Shown: positions 28,669 to 36,427, counted from the first letter of the stretch. The stretch is 64,000 bases of DNA from Pseudomonas resinovorans NBRC 106553 (GCF_000412695.1 NC_021506.1:134966-198965), one strand, 5' to 3'. The notes: a model not told the origin generated them from the sequence alone. Translations and numbers: made by a program.

Positions 28669-28933
28669 TAGCCCCCCTTATCCAGCTAGCAACTGGGCGA
28701 GACGTAGGCTCATTACTAATTGGTTCTTTTTCGCCCTCAGAGAGATTATTATGCTGCTGAGTATCAGTCTGCTTGTTTTTAATCTCTTCGGTCGCGCTAA
28801 TCATGCTTAGATACAGTGCAGCCATTGCAACAAGCCTTTTACCCCGATAATCGGGGTCAATAGTTTCGAGATGCGCGTGCAATTCTTGTGTCGCTGGCGT
28901 GACTCGACATTGTAGTCTCATCGTTTTATCCAC
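28661..28933 (-). CDS. ParR-like small DNA-binding protein (candidate)
   Basis: 90 residues from a GTG at 28933 with AGGAGGG just upstream; an ATG at 28921 is an alternative. The first half (MRLQCRVTPATQELHAHLETID then KRLVAMAALYL) has the look of a ribbon-helix-helix protein; the C-terminal half is polar and disordered. It lies 36 nt after the ParM-like gene. In type II partition systems a small ribbon-helix-helix ParR follows parM, so this is the obvious candidate. The assignment rests mainly on context. Confidence 0.55.
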   Translation of the reverse strand: MDKTMRLQCRVTPATQELHAHLETIDPDYRGKRLVAMAALYLSMISATEEIKNKQTDTQQHNNLSEGEKEPISNEPTSRPVASWIRGANV

Positions 28934-28969
28934 ATTCCCTCCTCAGCGCTTCCCTGCGCAGCCGTTTAA

Positions 28970-29950
28970 TTAAGAGCGTGCTATATGCCAGAAACCTTCG
29001 GCATTGCTTTTTACGCTATTCACGGGCTTGACTACCAAAGCATCGGGAAATTCTTTTCGAGCAAATGGCTCATACAATGAGGCTCCCCCACCGCCGAGAA
29101 TTACACAGTCGATAGCACGCCCCTTCAGGAATCGAAGTCCTTGTTTGATCTCGGTGAAGACGGATGGGATAACACGCTCGGCAGCGCGCTCGAGATATTC
29201 AGCAAGCTCAACTTTGCGGCCATAGATCAGGATGTAAGATTTACCCGACTGGAGCGCATGTTCGATCTTTTCTACACCAGGAATACCGCCATGATCCTTC
29301 GCAATTTCTTCGTTGCACGCTTCAAGTACAACAGACATAGCTTTGAGGCTGCTGCTGCTGGAGTTGACTACCAGTTCGCGATGGTCAAATACCACCCAAT
29401 CAACACTGAAAAAACCCGGATCAATAATGATTGAAACTGACTCCTCAATAACCTCCGAAGCATCTGAGTTGCAGTAAATCTCCGTCAGAGTCCCGATAGG
29501 CTGAGCAACAACCTCTACTCGCTTAACCGTAACCTCTCGCTTGGGCGTAATCCGATGCGTCCCGGTCATACGCTTTATCAGGGCTTCAACATAGGGCTTA
29601 TCGCGAGCCTGCGAGACAGGAAGGCCAGTTACTAAGCAGTCAATCACGTCTTTATCACCGGCCGCATGCAGCAGAGCACCTTTAAATAGGGCCTCATAGG
29701 CGTGCGAGGAAGTGTAATCCTCGTGCAGCTCTCGTCCATCCTGAACTCGGCCGGGCGCGGCAAATGCCACCCAGGGCGCGCCATCAACTTCAACGATTAC
29801 TTCACCAGGGCGTAACCCAGAATCCCCAGGCAGAACGCTCAAGGGAGCGGCCTGCGAGGGACGAATAATCGACTCCGGTTGCCCATCGCCACTGCCAAAA
29901 ACGCCAATGACGTTGCTGTAACCAATATCCAGACCTAAGGCGTTACCCAT
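28970..29950 (-). CDS. parM: ParM/StbA-like actin-family partition ATPase
   Basis: 326 residues from ATG at 29950, close to the 320 of R1 ParM; an upstream in-frame start would add 39 residues of cysteine-rich sequence and is unlikely. The actin-fold motifs are phosphate-1 (LGLDIGYSNVIGVF, 5-18), phosphate-2 (IIIDPGFFSVDWVVF, 174-188) and the adenosine motif (VILGGGGASLYEPF, 283-296). The protein would polymerise to push plasmid copies apart. It is first in a run with a ParR-like gene, which suggests the element can live as a stably inherited plasmid. Confidence 0.85.
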   Translation of the reverse strand: MGNALGLDIGYSNVIGVFGSGDGQPESIIRPSQAAPLSVLPGDSGLRPGEVIVEVDGAPWVAFAAPGRVQDGRELHEDYTSSHAYEALFKGALLHAAGDKDVIDCLVTGLPVSQARDKPYVEALIKRMTGTHRITPKREVTVKRVEVVAQPIGTLTEIYCNSDASEVIEESVSIIIDPGFFSVDWVVFDHRELVVNSSSSSLKAMSVVLEACNEEIAKDHGGIPGVEKIEHALQSGKSYILIYGRKVELAEYLERAAERVIPSVFTEIKQGLRFLKGRAIDCVILGGGGASLYEPFARKEFPDALVVKPVNSVKSNAEGFWHIARS

Positions 29951-30210
29951 TCGTATGCCGCTCCCAGCAAAAAAAGACAAAAGAAGTGCGCCAAATGACG
30001 ACGCAGATGACCCCGCAACACATGAAACCCCACACCTACAGAATCCCAAGCGCTGCAACTGCATCACCCGGTCAACAGATGACGACGAGCCGTCATAATC
30101 TGCCTTCGCGAGAGCACTGTGCTTCGTTTTCAGGACGTTTTAGCGTCTGAAATCGATCCACACCCTCGGTGTTGAGCCGCAAAATGCTCCCATCCACAAA
30201 GGAGCGACAT
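29951..30210. other. Upstream region of parM and the MobI-like gene; candidate oriT
   Basis: This 260-bp gap separates the divergent parM and MobI-like genes. It contains the operator-like motif (30127-30147), repeats of tgacgac near 29995 and 30077, and AT-rich tracts. In SXT and IncC elements oriT lies directly next to mobI. No nic-like consensus could be assigned by eye, so oriT is a positional proposal only. Confidence 0.3.
30127..30147 (-). promoter_or_regulatory. Candidate operator, copy 3 (upstream of the MobI-like gene, inverted)
   Basis: Exact reverse complement, over 21 bases, of the sequence at 10454-10474. Its downstream edge is 64 nt from the MobI-like start at 30211, the same distance as for the other two copies. 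The dyad core may explain why either orientation works. Confidence 0.6.
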
Positions 30211-30705
30211 ATGAACCCACCTTCTGAAGCCCCCAAGCATCCAGCAGTAGCGGAGCTCGATCGCGTCTATTCCAGCCTTGTCGGCCGAGCCGAGGAGCTG
30301 CGCGACTCTTTCTTCCAGACAGCCCTTTCTCAGCACGCAGGCAAGCCTGGGCATATACCGATCGTGATCCGTATACGGCAATCCAGCCCGAATGCAGTCA
30401 CCATCGAATGGGCGAAAGTGATTTTGCCAAGGCTCAAGGAAGGCGAAGCCAAGAAACCGCGGGTCATCCGCACGATCAACAAGGGTCAAGGAAGCAAGTA
30501 CCCGGTCTCGTCGTTCTCGTTCGTGAAGGAGCCCTTGAAGAACATCGTTCGGGCCTACGAAATCCAGCTCGCCGAGATCCGGGAAACATGCTCAGTCATT
30601 CAGCGAGTCCGCCGTCAGCTTGTCCCTGCGGTGAAGAAAGCTGGCGTAGTTGATGGCTCTATTGCTGCGTTCATCACTCAGGATTACCCCGCAGCGTCCG
30701 ACTGA
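30211..30705 (+). CDS. MobI-like conjugative mobilisation protein (tentative)
   Basis: 164 residues from ATG 30211, with AAAGGAG upstream. It is basic and soluble. The centre reads IVIRIRQSSPNAVTIEWAKV, then RVIRTINKGQGSKYPVSSF and a helical C-terminus. This resembles the MobI(A/C) family, which is needed for oriT processing in SXT and IncC elements. The resemblance is from pattern memory and not certain. A transfer-type upstream motif supports a conjugation role. Confidence 0.5.
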   Translation: MNPPSEAPKHPAVAELDRVYSSLVGRAEELRDSFFQTALSQHAGKPGHIPIVIRIRQSSPNAVTIEWAKVILPRLKEGEAKKPRVIRTINKGQGSKYPVSSFSFVKEPLKNIVRAYEIQLAEIRETCSVIQRVRRQLVPAVKKAGVVDGSIAAFITQDYPAASD

Positions 30706-31287
30706 TCGCTTCGCCCTGGTACGGTGCAGAAAATGGTGGAGCCCAACAAAATCAAGGGCTCCGACCACGACACCTCTTCACGACACCTCTTCACGACACC
30801 CCTTCAACCATGACGACACCCCTTCACCGAACCGTTTGCTGCGAATTGATTCGGCTGAATAGGCGCGGGGCCCCTAGTTGCGGGCGTTACAGGGCAGCAA
30901 CACCCTTTCACGACACCCCTTCACGACACCCCTTCGACGACGACAGCACCCCTTCAAGGCAGCCATTTCAAGCCGATATCGCTACACACCACGTAGTTCC
31001 TGCCTTTCAGAGCAGCGCGCATGAAAACAATTACGGCGCGACTTTCTCTCTATGTGAGGTGAACCCTCAGACTCCCATAAGCAAGCGAGGTGGTGTGAGG
31101 GCGGTTTTCTTGAACCTGTGTCGCGAAGCGGGTGAATGCGGTGCATCGACAGAGTGTCGGTTGAGAGGCCAACTATTGGGATCAGAGCGCGCAAAATCCT
31201 TGGGATTGGATGCGATGGTGGGAGGATTGACGCAGCGCAAATTTGCGGGCTGGGGTAAGCAGCCAGGATTGAGTAGGAGTAAATCTG
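30706..31287. other. 582-bp non-coding region with iterons
   Basis: No convincing gene. The left half holds eight 13-bp iterons in two clusters (30768-30956). A GC-rich block (gcgcggggcccc) lies between the clusters. The right half (30957-31287) shows one tgtcgcgaagcgggtgaat element shared with 32222 and 32770. A 222-codon open frame across the iterons is judged spurious. Confidence 0.65.
30768..30956 (+). repeat. Iteron array: eight 13-bp repeats in two clusters of four
   Basis: Unit CGACACCyCTTCA. Cluster 1: 30768, 30781, 30794 (head to tail) and 30814. Cluster 2: 30898 (degenerate), 30911, 30924 (head to tail) and 30941 (3-base insertion). A 71-bp spacer separates the clusters. R1 parC has a comparable plan: two sets of short direct repeats bound by ParR. 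An alternative is a replication origin, but no rep gene is seen nearby. Confidence 0.8.
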
Positions 31288-31485
31288 ATGCTCGGAAGCG
31301 GACTACTGGAGCAACTGCTTGGGTCGATCGGCGCATTGAGTGCCGGGTTAGCAACAGCCTGGATGACTTACTGCGGGTCGAGGTATGTGCTCAGCGATTT
31401 GAAAACCGACTACGCGAAACTGCGGGTGGCGATCAAGTTCCTAGCGGGCAACTCGGCGAGCGCAAGTGGAGGGCATAGCGAATGA
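31288..31485 (+). CDS. Small hydrophobic protein, unknown
   Basis: 65 residues, with GTAGGAG 11 nt before the ATG. One amphipathic or membrane helix (LLEQLLGSIGALSAGLATAWM) is followed by a charged tail. It overlaps the next small gene by ATGA, so the two are translationally coupled. A two-gene holin-like or membrane toxin arrangement is possible but unsupported. Confidence 0.5.
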   Translation: MLGSGLLEQLLGSIGALSAGLATAWMTYCGSRYVLSDLKTDYAKLRVAIKFLAGNSASASGGHSE

Positions 31486-31667
31486 TCTTCGCGAATCTGC
31501 CATACCTCGGAGCATGGACATCAGCAATCCACGGGATGATCTTCACTGGCATGTGCATTACCGGGATCGCTTGCTGCGTCAGCCTGTCGATCAAGTCAGC
31601 GTTGGTTGTCACCAAGGTGATATCGAAAATAAAGAGCCGGCGAAACACGGCAATGAACAGGCGGTGA
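31482..31667 (+). CDS. Small membrane protein, unknown
   Basis: 61 residues with two hydrophobic segments (AWTSAIHGMIFTGMCITGI and CCVSLSIKSALVV) and a strongly basic C-terminus (KIKSRRNTAMNRR). It starts within the stop of the preceding gene. No family recognised. Confidence 0.5.
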   Translation: MIFANLPYLGAWTSAIHGMIFTGMCITGIACCVSLSIKSALVVTKVISKIKSRRNTAMNRR

Positions 31668-31670
31668 CAT

Positions 31671-32039
31671 TTGGAGTTCAGAAAAAGAGATGACGGCAGG
31701 TTATTCCCGCCGGTGCTACCAAACGGCGATTTCATAGGCGTGGCCCATGGAAGCCACCTCAGGCAGGTTCTCTTTTCAGTGCGGGACGAAGGCCTGTACG
31801 GGGAAGGTGTGTTCCTCCTATGGCACGAGATAACCGGCGTATCCCTTACCGACGCGAAAGGATTCCAAATTCGGAGCGGAAAATATGCCAGCGGCGGGTT
31901 TGGATTTTACGCAGGAGCATCTGCGCTGCTCGATTTGACAGGGGAAATCGTAACCAGAATAGATGGATACACAGTTGACTACTGCCTGATGAACCGCATC
32001 AGCTACGAGTCAAAACGACAAGTGCAGCCAATCTATTAG
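31671..32039 (+). CDS. Hypothetical protein, unknown
   Basis: 122 residues from a TTG start 3 bases after the preceding stop; the ribosome site is weak. The composition is normal for a folded protein (glycine-rich beta patterns such as GKYASGGFGFYAG). No recognised family. The stop lies in the first copy of a TATTAGCAGTGA repeat. Confidence 0.5.
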   Translation: MEFRKRDDGRLFPPVLPNGDFIGVAHGSHLRQVLFSVRDEGLYGEGVFLLWHEITGVSLTDAKGFQIRSGKYASGGFGFYAGASALLDLTGEIVTRIDGYTVDYCLMNRISYESKRQVQPIY

Positions 32040-32173
32040 CAGTGATTTAACCTGTCGGGCTTTTGGCAAGCCAGCGGAGGACCATTGGTAGATGCTTCAT
32101 ATGGTGCAGAAGTTATTAGCAGTGAAACGAGAGTCCTGCTATTCGATCAGGCTAGAAATGCTATTAGCAGTGA
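32034..32173 (+). repeat. Three direct copies of TATTAGCAGTGA
   Basis: Copies at 32034-32045, 32114-32125 and 32162-32173 are identical over 12 bases, with spacings of 80 and 48. The purpose is unclear. They overlap a doubtful short coding frame. Confidence 0.7.
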
Positions 32174-32309
32174 AGTGCCTCACTTTCATAAAATAAACAT
32201 TGGTAGGTGTGGGATGTGCCCCCGTTTCGCGAAGCGGATGAATTCAGGCCGTTACGGTGACCTACAAATTTACGGAGAAGATGTTTTATGTACGGAGTTA
32301 ATGAGTTGA
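32085..32309 (+). CDS. Doubtful short gene
   Basis: 74 codons from TTG at 32085, with GGAGG 5 nt upstream, overlapping the next gene by 22 bases. Two of the three TATTAGCAGTGA repeats fall inside it. No family is visible; the good ribosome site is the only argument in favour. Confidence 0.3.
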   Translation: MVDASYGAEVISSETRVLLFDQARNAISSEVPHFHKINIGRCGMCPRFAKRMNSGRYGDLQIYGEDVLCTELMS

Positions 32310-32764
32310 TCGGGGCCAGCGGTAGTTTTTCTCTTGATGGATATAACCTACCTGGGGACAAGGAGTGGTCTGAGGAAATGTTAGAGGTTCTGCATGCGGA
32401 CATTCCAGGCAGTCATGATCTCCTAATCGCAATCGTGCTGACTCAAGAGTGTGCGGAGTTACGTGAGCGAAGTTCTATGGCAATGGCTGTAGTGCTTAGT
32501 GAATACGAGTCAACGCTCGGGCAGCCAGATGCGTTGCGAGCAAGAACGTTTTTTGTCGCAGCAATCACAGAGCTGAAGATGGTTCTTGATGAACTTAAAG
32601 ACCAGCCGCAAGCAGAGCAGGAAAAAGTGTTGTCGCGTTTGGGTGATTATTTCGGAGAAGCCGTCAAAAAGTTTGACACCTCGTTTGAAGGGATGGAGCA
32701 AGTATATTTGCTGAGCAACCCGAATACAGGGCGATATTGGATGTCGCTGAAGCGTCATGCTTAA
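32288..32764 (+). CDS. Hypothetical protein, helical, unknown
   Basis: 158 residues from ATG with GGAGAAG upstream. Acidic and helical in the middle (ARTFFVAAITELKMVLDEL, then EKVLSRLGDYFGEAV). No recognised family. It belongs to a string of small plasmid accessory genes. Confidence 0.6.
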   Translation: MYGVNELIGASGSFSLDGYNLPGDKEWSEEMLEVLHADIPGSHDLLIAIVLTQECAELRERSSMAMAVVLSEYESTLGQPDALRARTFFVAAITELKMVLDELKDQPQAEQEKVLSRLGDYFGEAVKKFDTSFEGMEQVYLLSNPNTGRYWMSLKRHA

Positions 32765-32793
32765 TAACGTGTCGCGAAGCGGAGGATTGGCTG

Positions 32794-33495
32794 GTGAGTG
32801 AGTGCGCAATTGCAGACATGGATAAGCGCGCTCGCGCACTAGGCAGAATCAAGAAATGTTTTGCGCTCGCAAAATCCAGCAACCCGCATGAGGCCGAAGC
32901 AGCAATGCGGCAAGCCCGCAAACTTATGGACAAGTTCAAGCTGGAAGTAGGCGATGTGCGTGCTACCCAGGCGGAGGAATTCTCCCTGCGGATCGGTAAA
33001 GCCAAAAGCGTTCCGCCACAATGGATTCGCATGTTGTCGATGACTGTCTCAAAGGCGTTCGGCTGTGTGAGTTTCTACAGCTATGGCCCTAACGGGCAGT
33101 CGCTGATTTTTATTGGAGAAATCGGTAGCGCTGAAATGTCGGCCTATGCGTATGAGGTGCTTATCCGGCAACTGAAAGACTCCAAGAGAAAATACCTCTC
33201 AGGGGTCAGCGTTCAGGGCGCAGTGCAAAGGCGCAGAGCGGGAGTGATGTATGCAGAAGCGTGGATCATCGGCGTACACAAACGAGTAGAGGAATTTGCC
33301 GGCGTTACGGAAGAAGGGGAGCGGGCAATCCACGCTTATACCCAGAGACATTATCCTGGTGTTCCGATCACAAAGATGAAACGCCGGAAACTCGATATGG
33401 GTGCGTACCGAGCGTACATTCAGGGCAAAAGGGATGGTGAAAGCGTCTCTCTGCACAAACCTATGGGCCGTGAAGAGCACATGCTGTTGGAATGA
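32794..33495 (+). CDS. DUF2786 domain protein
   Basis: 233 residues from GTG 32794, chosen because GGAGG (32781) sits 8 nt upstream. The N-terminal DUF2786 pattern is clear: RIKKCFALAKSSNPHEAEAA then ARKLMDKFKL. A middle domain (about 60-170) of the kind usually attached to DUF2786 follows. Found widely on plasmids and phages; function unknown. Ends 20 bases before a terminator. Confidence 0.78.
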   Translation: MSECAIADMDKRARALGRIKKCFALAKSSNPHEAEAAMRQARKLMDKFKLEVGDVRATQAEEFSLRIGKAKSVPPQWIRMLSMTVSKAFGCVSFYSYGPNGQSLIFIGEIGSAEMSAYAYEVLIRQLKDSKRKYLSGVSVQGAVQRRRAGVMYAEAWIIGVHKRVEEFAGVTEEGERAIHAYTQRHYPGVPITKMKRRKLDMGAYRAYIQGKRDGESVSLHKPMGREEHMLLE

Positions 33496-33514
33496 GGTAG
33501 TGCCCAAGAATAAG

Positions 33515-33538
33515 TCCCGCTCGAGCGGGATTTTTTTC
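33515..33538 (+). terminator. Terminator after the DUF2786 gene
   Basis: Perfect palindrome tcccgctcgagcggga followed by eight T residues. Confidence 0.9.
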
Positions 33539-33815
33539 GTCCGATGTTTGTCCCCTGAAAGTGGGGGTAAGCCTGTGGATAAAGTCCTGGCGTGGCGGTC
33601 TGGGAAGCCCCCCCGGCGATGCTCAAATTTTAACCAGCAGGGCGAAATTCGACATTACTCTTGACGTTCGCAATCGAGACAGAGATATTCTCCTCGGCAC
33701 GCGGGTAGGTGCCTGCCGTCCACATTGGCAAAGCGAAAGCACTACCGACAAACCAACGGAACCCTTATGGGTGCTCCGGAGTGGACACAGAGCATCAGCC
33801 TTTGGAGGCTGCCGT
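33539..33815 (+). promoter_or_regulatory. Leader region with a strong promoter (TTGACG-17-GATATT)
   Basis: A sigma70-type promoter is seen: TTGACG at 33661-33666, a 17-base spacer, and GATATT at 33684-33689. The 126-nt region between it and the next start has small hairpins (ggcac/gtgcc near 33697-33713). No coding frame with a ribosome site was found upstream of the promoter. Confidence 0.55.
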
Positions 33816-34445
33816 ATGCAAAACCCAATCACGCTCCGCGATATCGAAAACCTCAAAAAACTCGCCAAGCAGGCAAAGGCCCTTCACCCAGGACTGAGCC
33901 ATGCGCAGCGCCTCAACCTGATGGCGCAGCATCATCTTCAGGCACGCAGCTATCACGAAGTTCGCAAGTGGATCGCTCGCTCGTTGGAGCAGCACTACGA
34001 GCGGAAGGACAGTGGCGTGGTCTACTGCAAGCTCTGCCGTTTTTCTTTCGTCCCCGGTGTAGCCGAGGACTCGACTACTCACGAGAAGCGTCACCTCAAT
34101 TTTGAGGACGCTCTTTTCTCCCTCGGAGCGTTACCAGCTGCACATGCCACCCGAGAGCAAAGGAAACGCGAGGCGCATAACCTGATCCATTCCGCACCGT
34201 CCGCCGGCGAAGAATTGGCTGGAGTCGAGCAACTGGTCAACGCCTGGTATGACCGTTCGCTGGAATCCGCGATCGGCAATGGCGGCTGGAAGAAACACCC
34301 GAGCCTTGCCGAGTATGCCGCGATGATCGTTCCAACCGTTGAGGCCTGGTTGCGGCAGAGCAGGGTGTTGTACCTGTCCAAATACGGCTGCAATCGGGGC
34401 GTGATCCCAGAGGGTCAGACAACGTGGGTTCAGCCTGAAGGCTGA
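33816..34445 (+). CDS. Plasmid zinc-finger protein, unknown
   Basis: 209 residues from ATG 33816, with GGAGGC upstream. The N-terminus (TLRDIENLKKLAKQAKALHP) and the phrase LSHAQRLNLMAQHHLQARSY recur in plasmid accessory proteins. A C2H2-like element is visible (YCKLCRFSF...HEKRHL, about 70-95). The C-terminal half is helical. Function unknown. Confidence 0.6.
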   Translation: MQNPITLRDIENLKKLAKQAKALHPGLSHAQRLNLMAQHHLQARSYHEVRKWIARSLEQHYERKDSGVVYCKLCRFSFVPGVAEDSTTHEKRHLNFEDALFSLGALPAAHATREQRKREAHNLIHSAPSAGEELAGVEQLVNAWYDRSLESAIGNGGWKKHPSLAEYAAMIVPTVEAWLRQSRVLYLSKYGCNRGVIPEGQTTWVQPEG

Positions 34446-34518
34446 TAGGGTTGGGTCCTTTGGGGAAGCTGCGACAATTGGCACGTTGATTGATCTCATC
34501 TTCCCCAGGACTTCCCAC

Positions 34519-34731
34519 ATGAGCCGAGACACCTACGAAGCCAACATCGCCTTCATCGACCAGACGGTAAAGCGCCTGGAGCGCAATGAGGTGAGCATCG
34601 ACGAGCTGGAGACCCTTGCTCGCGAATTTGCGGATGCACGTAAGTTCTGCGCCGACCGGCTTACCCGAATCGAGAGCGTTGTTCAGGCAACCTTGGGCGC
34701 TGAAGAGGGTCAGTCCGGTGAACGCACCTGA
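34519..34731 (+). CDS. xseB: Exonuclease VII small subunit
   Basis: 70 residues, the usual size. Family pattern: YEANIAFIDQTVKRLERNEV followed by SIDELETLAREFADARKFC. XseB forms a helical stalk around XseA in the single-strand exonuclease VII. It overlaps xseA by 14 bases. An element-borne copy in addition to a chromosomal one would be expected to act on single-stranded DNA during transfer or repair (inference). Confidence 0.82.
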   Translation: MSRDTYEANIAFIDQTVKRLERNEVSIDELETLAREFADARKFCADRLTRIESVVQATLGAEEGQSGERT

Positions 34732-36112
34732 TCCGGTTGAGCAGCACCTCACTCTCAGCGCATACCTTACCCAGATCCAGAAGGCTGTCCGTGCTGCGGT
34801 ACCAGACAGCAGCTGGGTTATTGCGGAACTCAGCGACTTCAAGCGCCGTCCGAACGGCCACTGCTACATGGACATCTTGGAGTCGCGTGAGGGAGCCGAG
34901 GTCGCGAAAGCACGGTGCACCATGTTTGCGAACGTCGCCGGCAAGGTACTTGGTGAGTGGCAGCAGGCAACCGGAGGCCTGCCCCAAGCAGGAATGAACG
35001 TCCTGCTGAAAGTGAGGGCGGATTTTTCCCCTCAGTTTGGCTTCTCCCTGATGGTCACCGGCATCGACCCGAGCTACACGCTGGGTGACATGCAGGCCAA
35101 GATGCAGAAGATCATTGTTTCCCTGAAGGAGCGGCAGTGGTTCGACCTACAGCGGGGACTTCCCTCTCCAGGAGGGTTCTGGCGCGTTGCGGTTGTGGCT
35201 CCGCACGAGGCTGCTGGGCTGGCCGATTTTCGGCGTGATGCAGAGCAGTTGGCTGCGGCCGAAGTGTGCGGCTTCGAGTATTTCTCAGCGACGTTCCAGG
35301 GGCGTGACGCATCAGACAGCATCCGCTCTGCGTTGCGGACGGTTCATGAGCAACATCAACAGCAGCCATTCGACGCCGTATGCATCATCCGCGGGGGTGG
35401 GGCGAAAAGCGATCTGGCCTGGCTCAACGACGCGAACCTTGCGGCTTGGGTCTGCCGTTTGCCTGTTCCGGTATTCACCGGCATTGGGCACGAGATCGAC
35501 GAATGCGTGCTTGACCTCGTGGCACACCGCCGGTTCGACACACCATCGAAGGTCATCGGGTTCATCAAAACAGCGCTCATGTCTGAGGCCTCAACTGCTC
35601 GGGCTCAGGTCGAGCGGGCCAACGGCATGATCTTGCGCCTGGTGTCTGGGCAAGCCCCGCATCTGGATCGCGCTTGGAGCACCTTCAGCCGGCGTGTGAC
35701 GGAAACGCTCCATAGGGAGCAGCGGCAACTGTTGCAACAGCAAAGCAGCCTCGACAAAGGCCGGGACCGCCTCCTCAGCCAACAGCGCATGGCCCTCCAG
35801 CTCGCGCAGGATCGATTTTCAAGGCTCGGGGCTGGCCTGTGTGTAGCTGAGCGCCAAAGGGGGCTGTTTGCCGCCTCGAGGGTGGCTTCCCTGAGTATGG
35901 CGCTGATCGCCAAGGAAACTTCGCGTCTGGAGCTTGCATCCACGGTCTTCGACAAGACGAACCCGCTTGCACTGCTCGGGAGAGGATTTGCCTTAGTCCG
36001 TGGCCCTGGTGGGGTGATAATCAGCAGCGCCGAGCAGGCTCGCGATGCGGGCAAGCTGGATCTGGCGTTTGCCGATGGCCATGTCACTGCGGATGTGGCG
36101 ACTCCGCATTGA
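34718..36112 (+). CDS. xseA: Exonuclease VII large subunit
   Basis: 464 residues from GTG 34718 with GAGGG upstream. An OB-fold covers about 12-115 (LSAYLTQIQKAVRAAVPDSSW then GHCYMDIL). The catalytic core includes DAVCIIRGGGAKSDLAWLND and FTGIGHEIDECVLDLVAHRR, matching the diagnostic RGGGS and GIGHE boxes with the D. A long coiled coil (about 325-430) and the C-terminal GFALVR box follow. It degrades single-stranded DNA from both ends. XseAB on a conjugative element is unusual. Confidence 0.9.
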   Translation: MNAPDPVEQHLTLSAYLTQIQKAVRAAVPDSSWVIAELSDFKRRPNGHCYMDILESREGAEVAKARCTMFANVAGKVLGEWQQATGGLPQAGMNVLLKVRADFSPQFGFSLMVTGIDPSYTLGDMQAKMQKIIVSLKERQWFDLQRGLPSPGGFWRVAVVAPHEAAGLADFRRDAEQLAAAEVCGFEYFSATFQGRDASDSIRSALRTVHEQHQQQPFDAVCIIRGGGAKSDLAWLNDANLAAWVCRLPVPVFTGIGHEIDECVLDLVAHRRFDTPSKVIGFIKTALMSEASTARAQVERANGMILRLVSGQAPHLDRAWSTFSRRVTETLHREQRQLLQQQSSLDKGRDRLLSQQRMALQLAQDRFSRLGAGLCVAERQRGLFAASRVASLSMALIAKETSRLELASTVFDKTNPLALLGRGFALVRGPGGVIISSAEQARDAGKLDLAFADGHVTADVATPH

Positions 36113-36208
36113 TGGAGTCACATCCTCGAGAGGTATGGGAAACTTGTCTCAGTGAGTTGGGGTTGTGCGAATTGCCGTTATCCTGGCCACCTGCACTGGA
36201 AAAGACAA

Positions 36209-36406
36209 ATGACGACCGTAGCTAGCTTGTTCCGAAATTTGGTAGCGATCACCGCGTTGGTTTACGCCTATTTCGCATTTGACGTTCATCCAGATCCGCG
36301 CCGCTGGCATTGGGGCGCTTGGCTTGTCCTTGCATTTTGGTATGTGGTTCTGCTCGGTGTTTACTGGGAGAAACGTTCAAAGGCTCAATATGATGGTCGG
36401 AGCTGA
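36209..36406 (+). CDS. Small membrane protein, unknown
   Basis: 65 residues from ATG 36209 with GGAAAAG upstream. Two hydrophobic segments (LVAITALVYAYFAF and WGAWLVLAFWYVVLLGVYW) are separated by a short polar loop. No family recognised. Confidence 0.55.
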   Translation: MTTVASLFRNLVAITALVYAYFAFDVHPDPRRWHWGAWLVLAFWYVVLLGVYWEKRSKAQYDGRS

Positions 36407-36427
36407 GCAATAAGTAGGAGAATCCCT

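Noticed and set aside
30768..30956. CRISPR array
   Set aside because: Repeats are only 13 bp and mostly head to tail without unique spacers of regular length; no cas genes are present.
30810..31478. 222-codon open frame across the iteron region
   Set aside because: It lies over repeats, has no ribosome site and shows arginine/proline/histidine-rich composition typical of a chance frame; two better small genes overlap its end.
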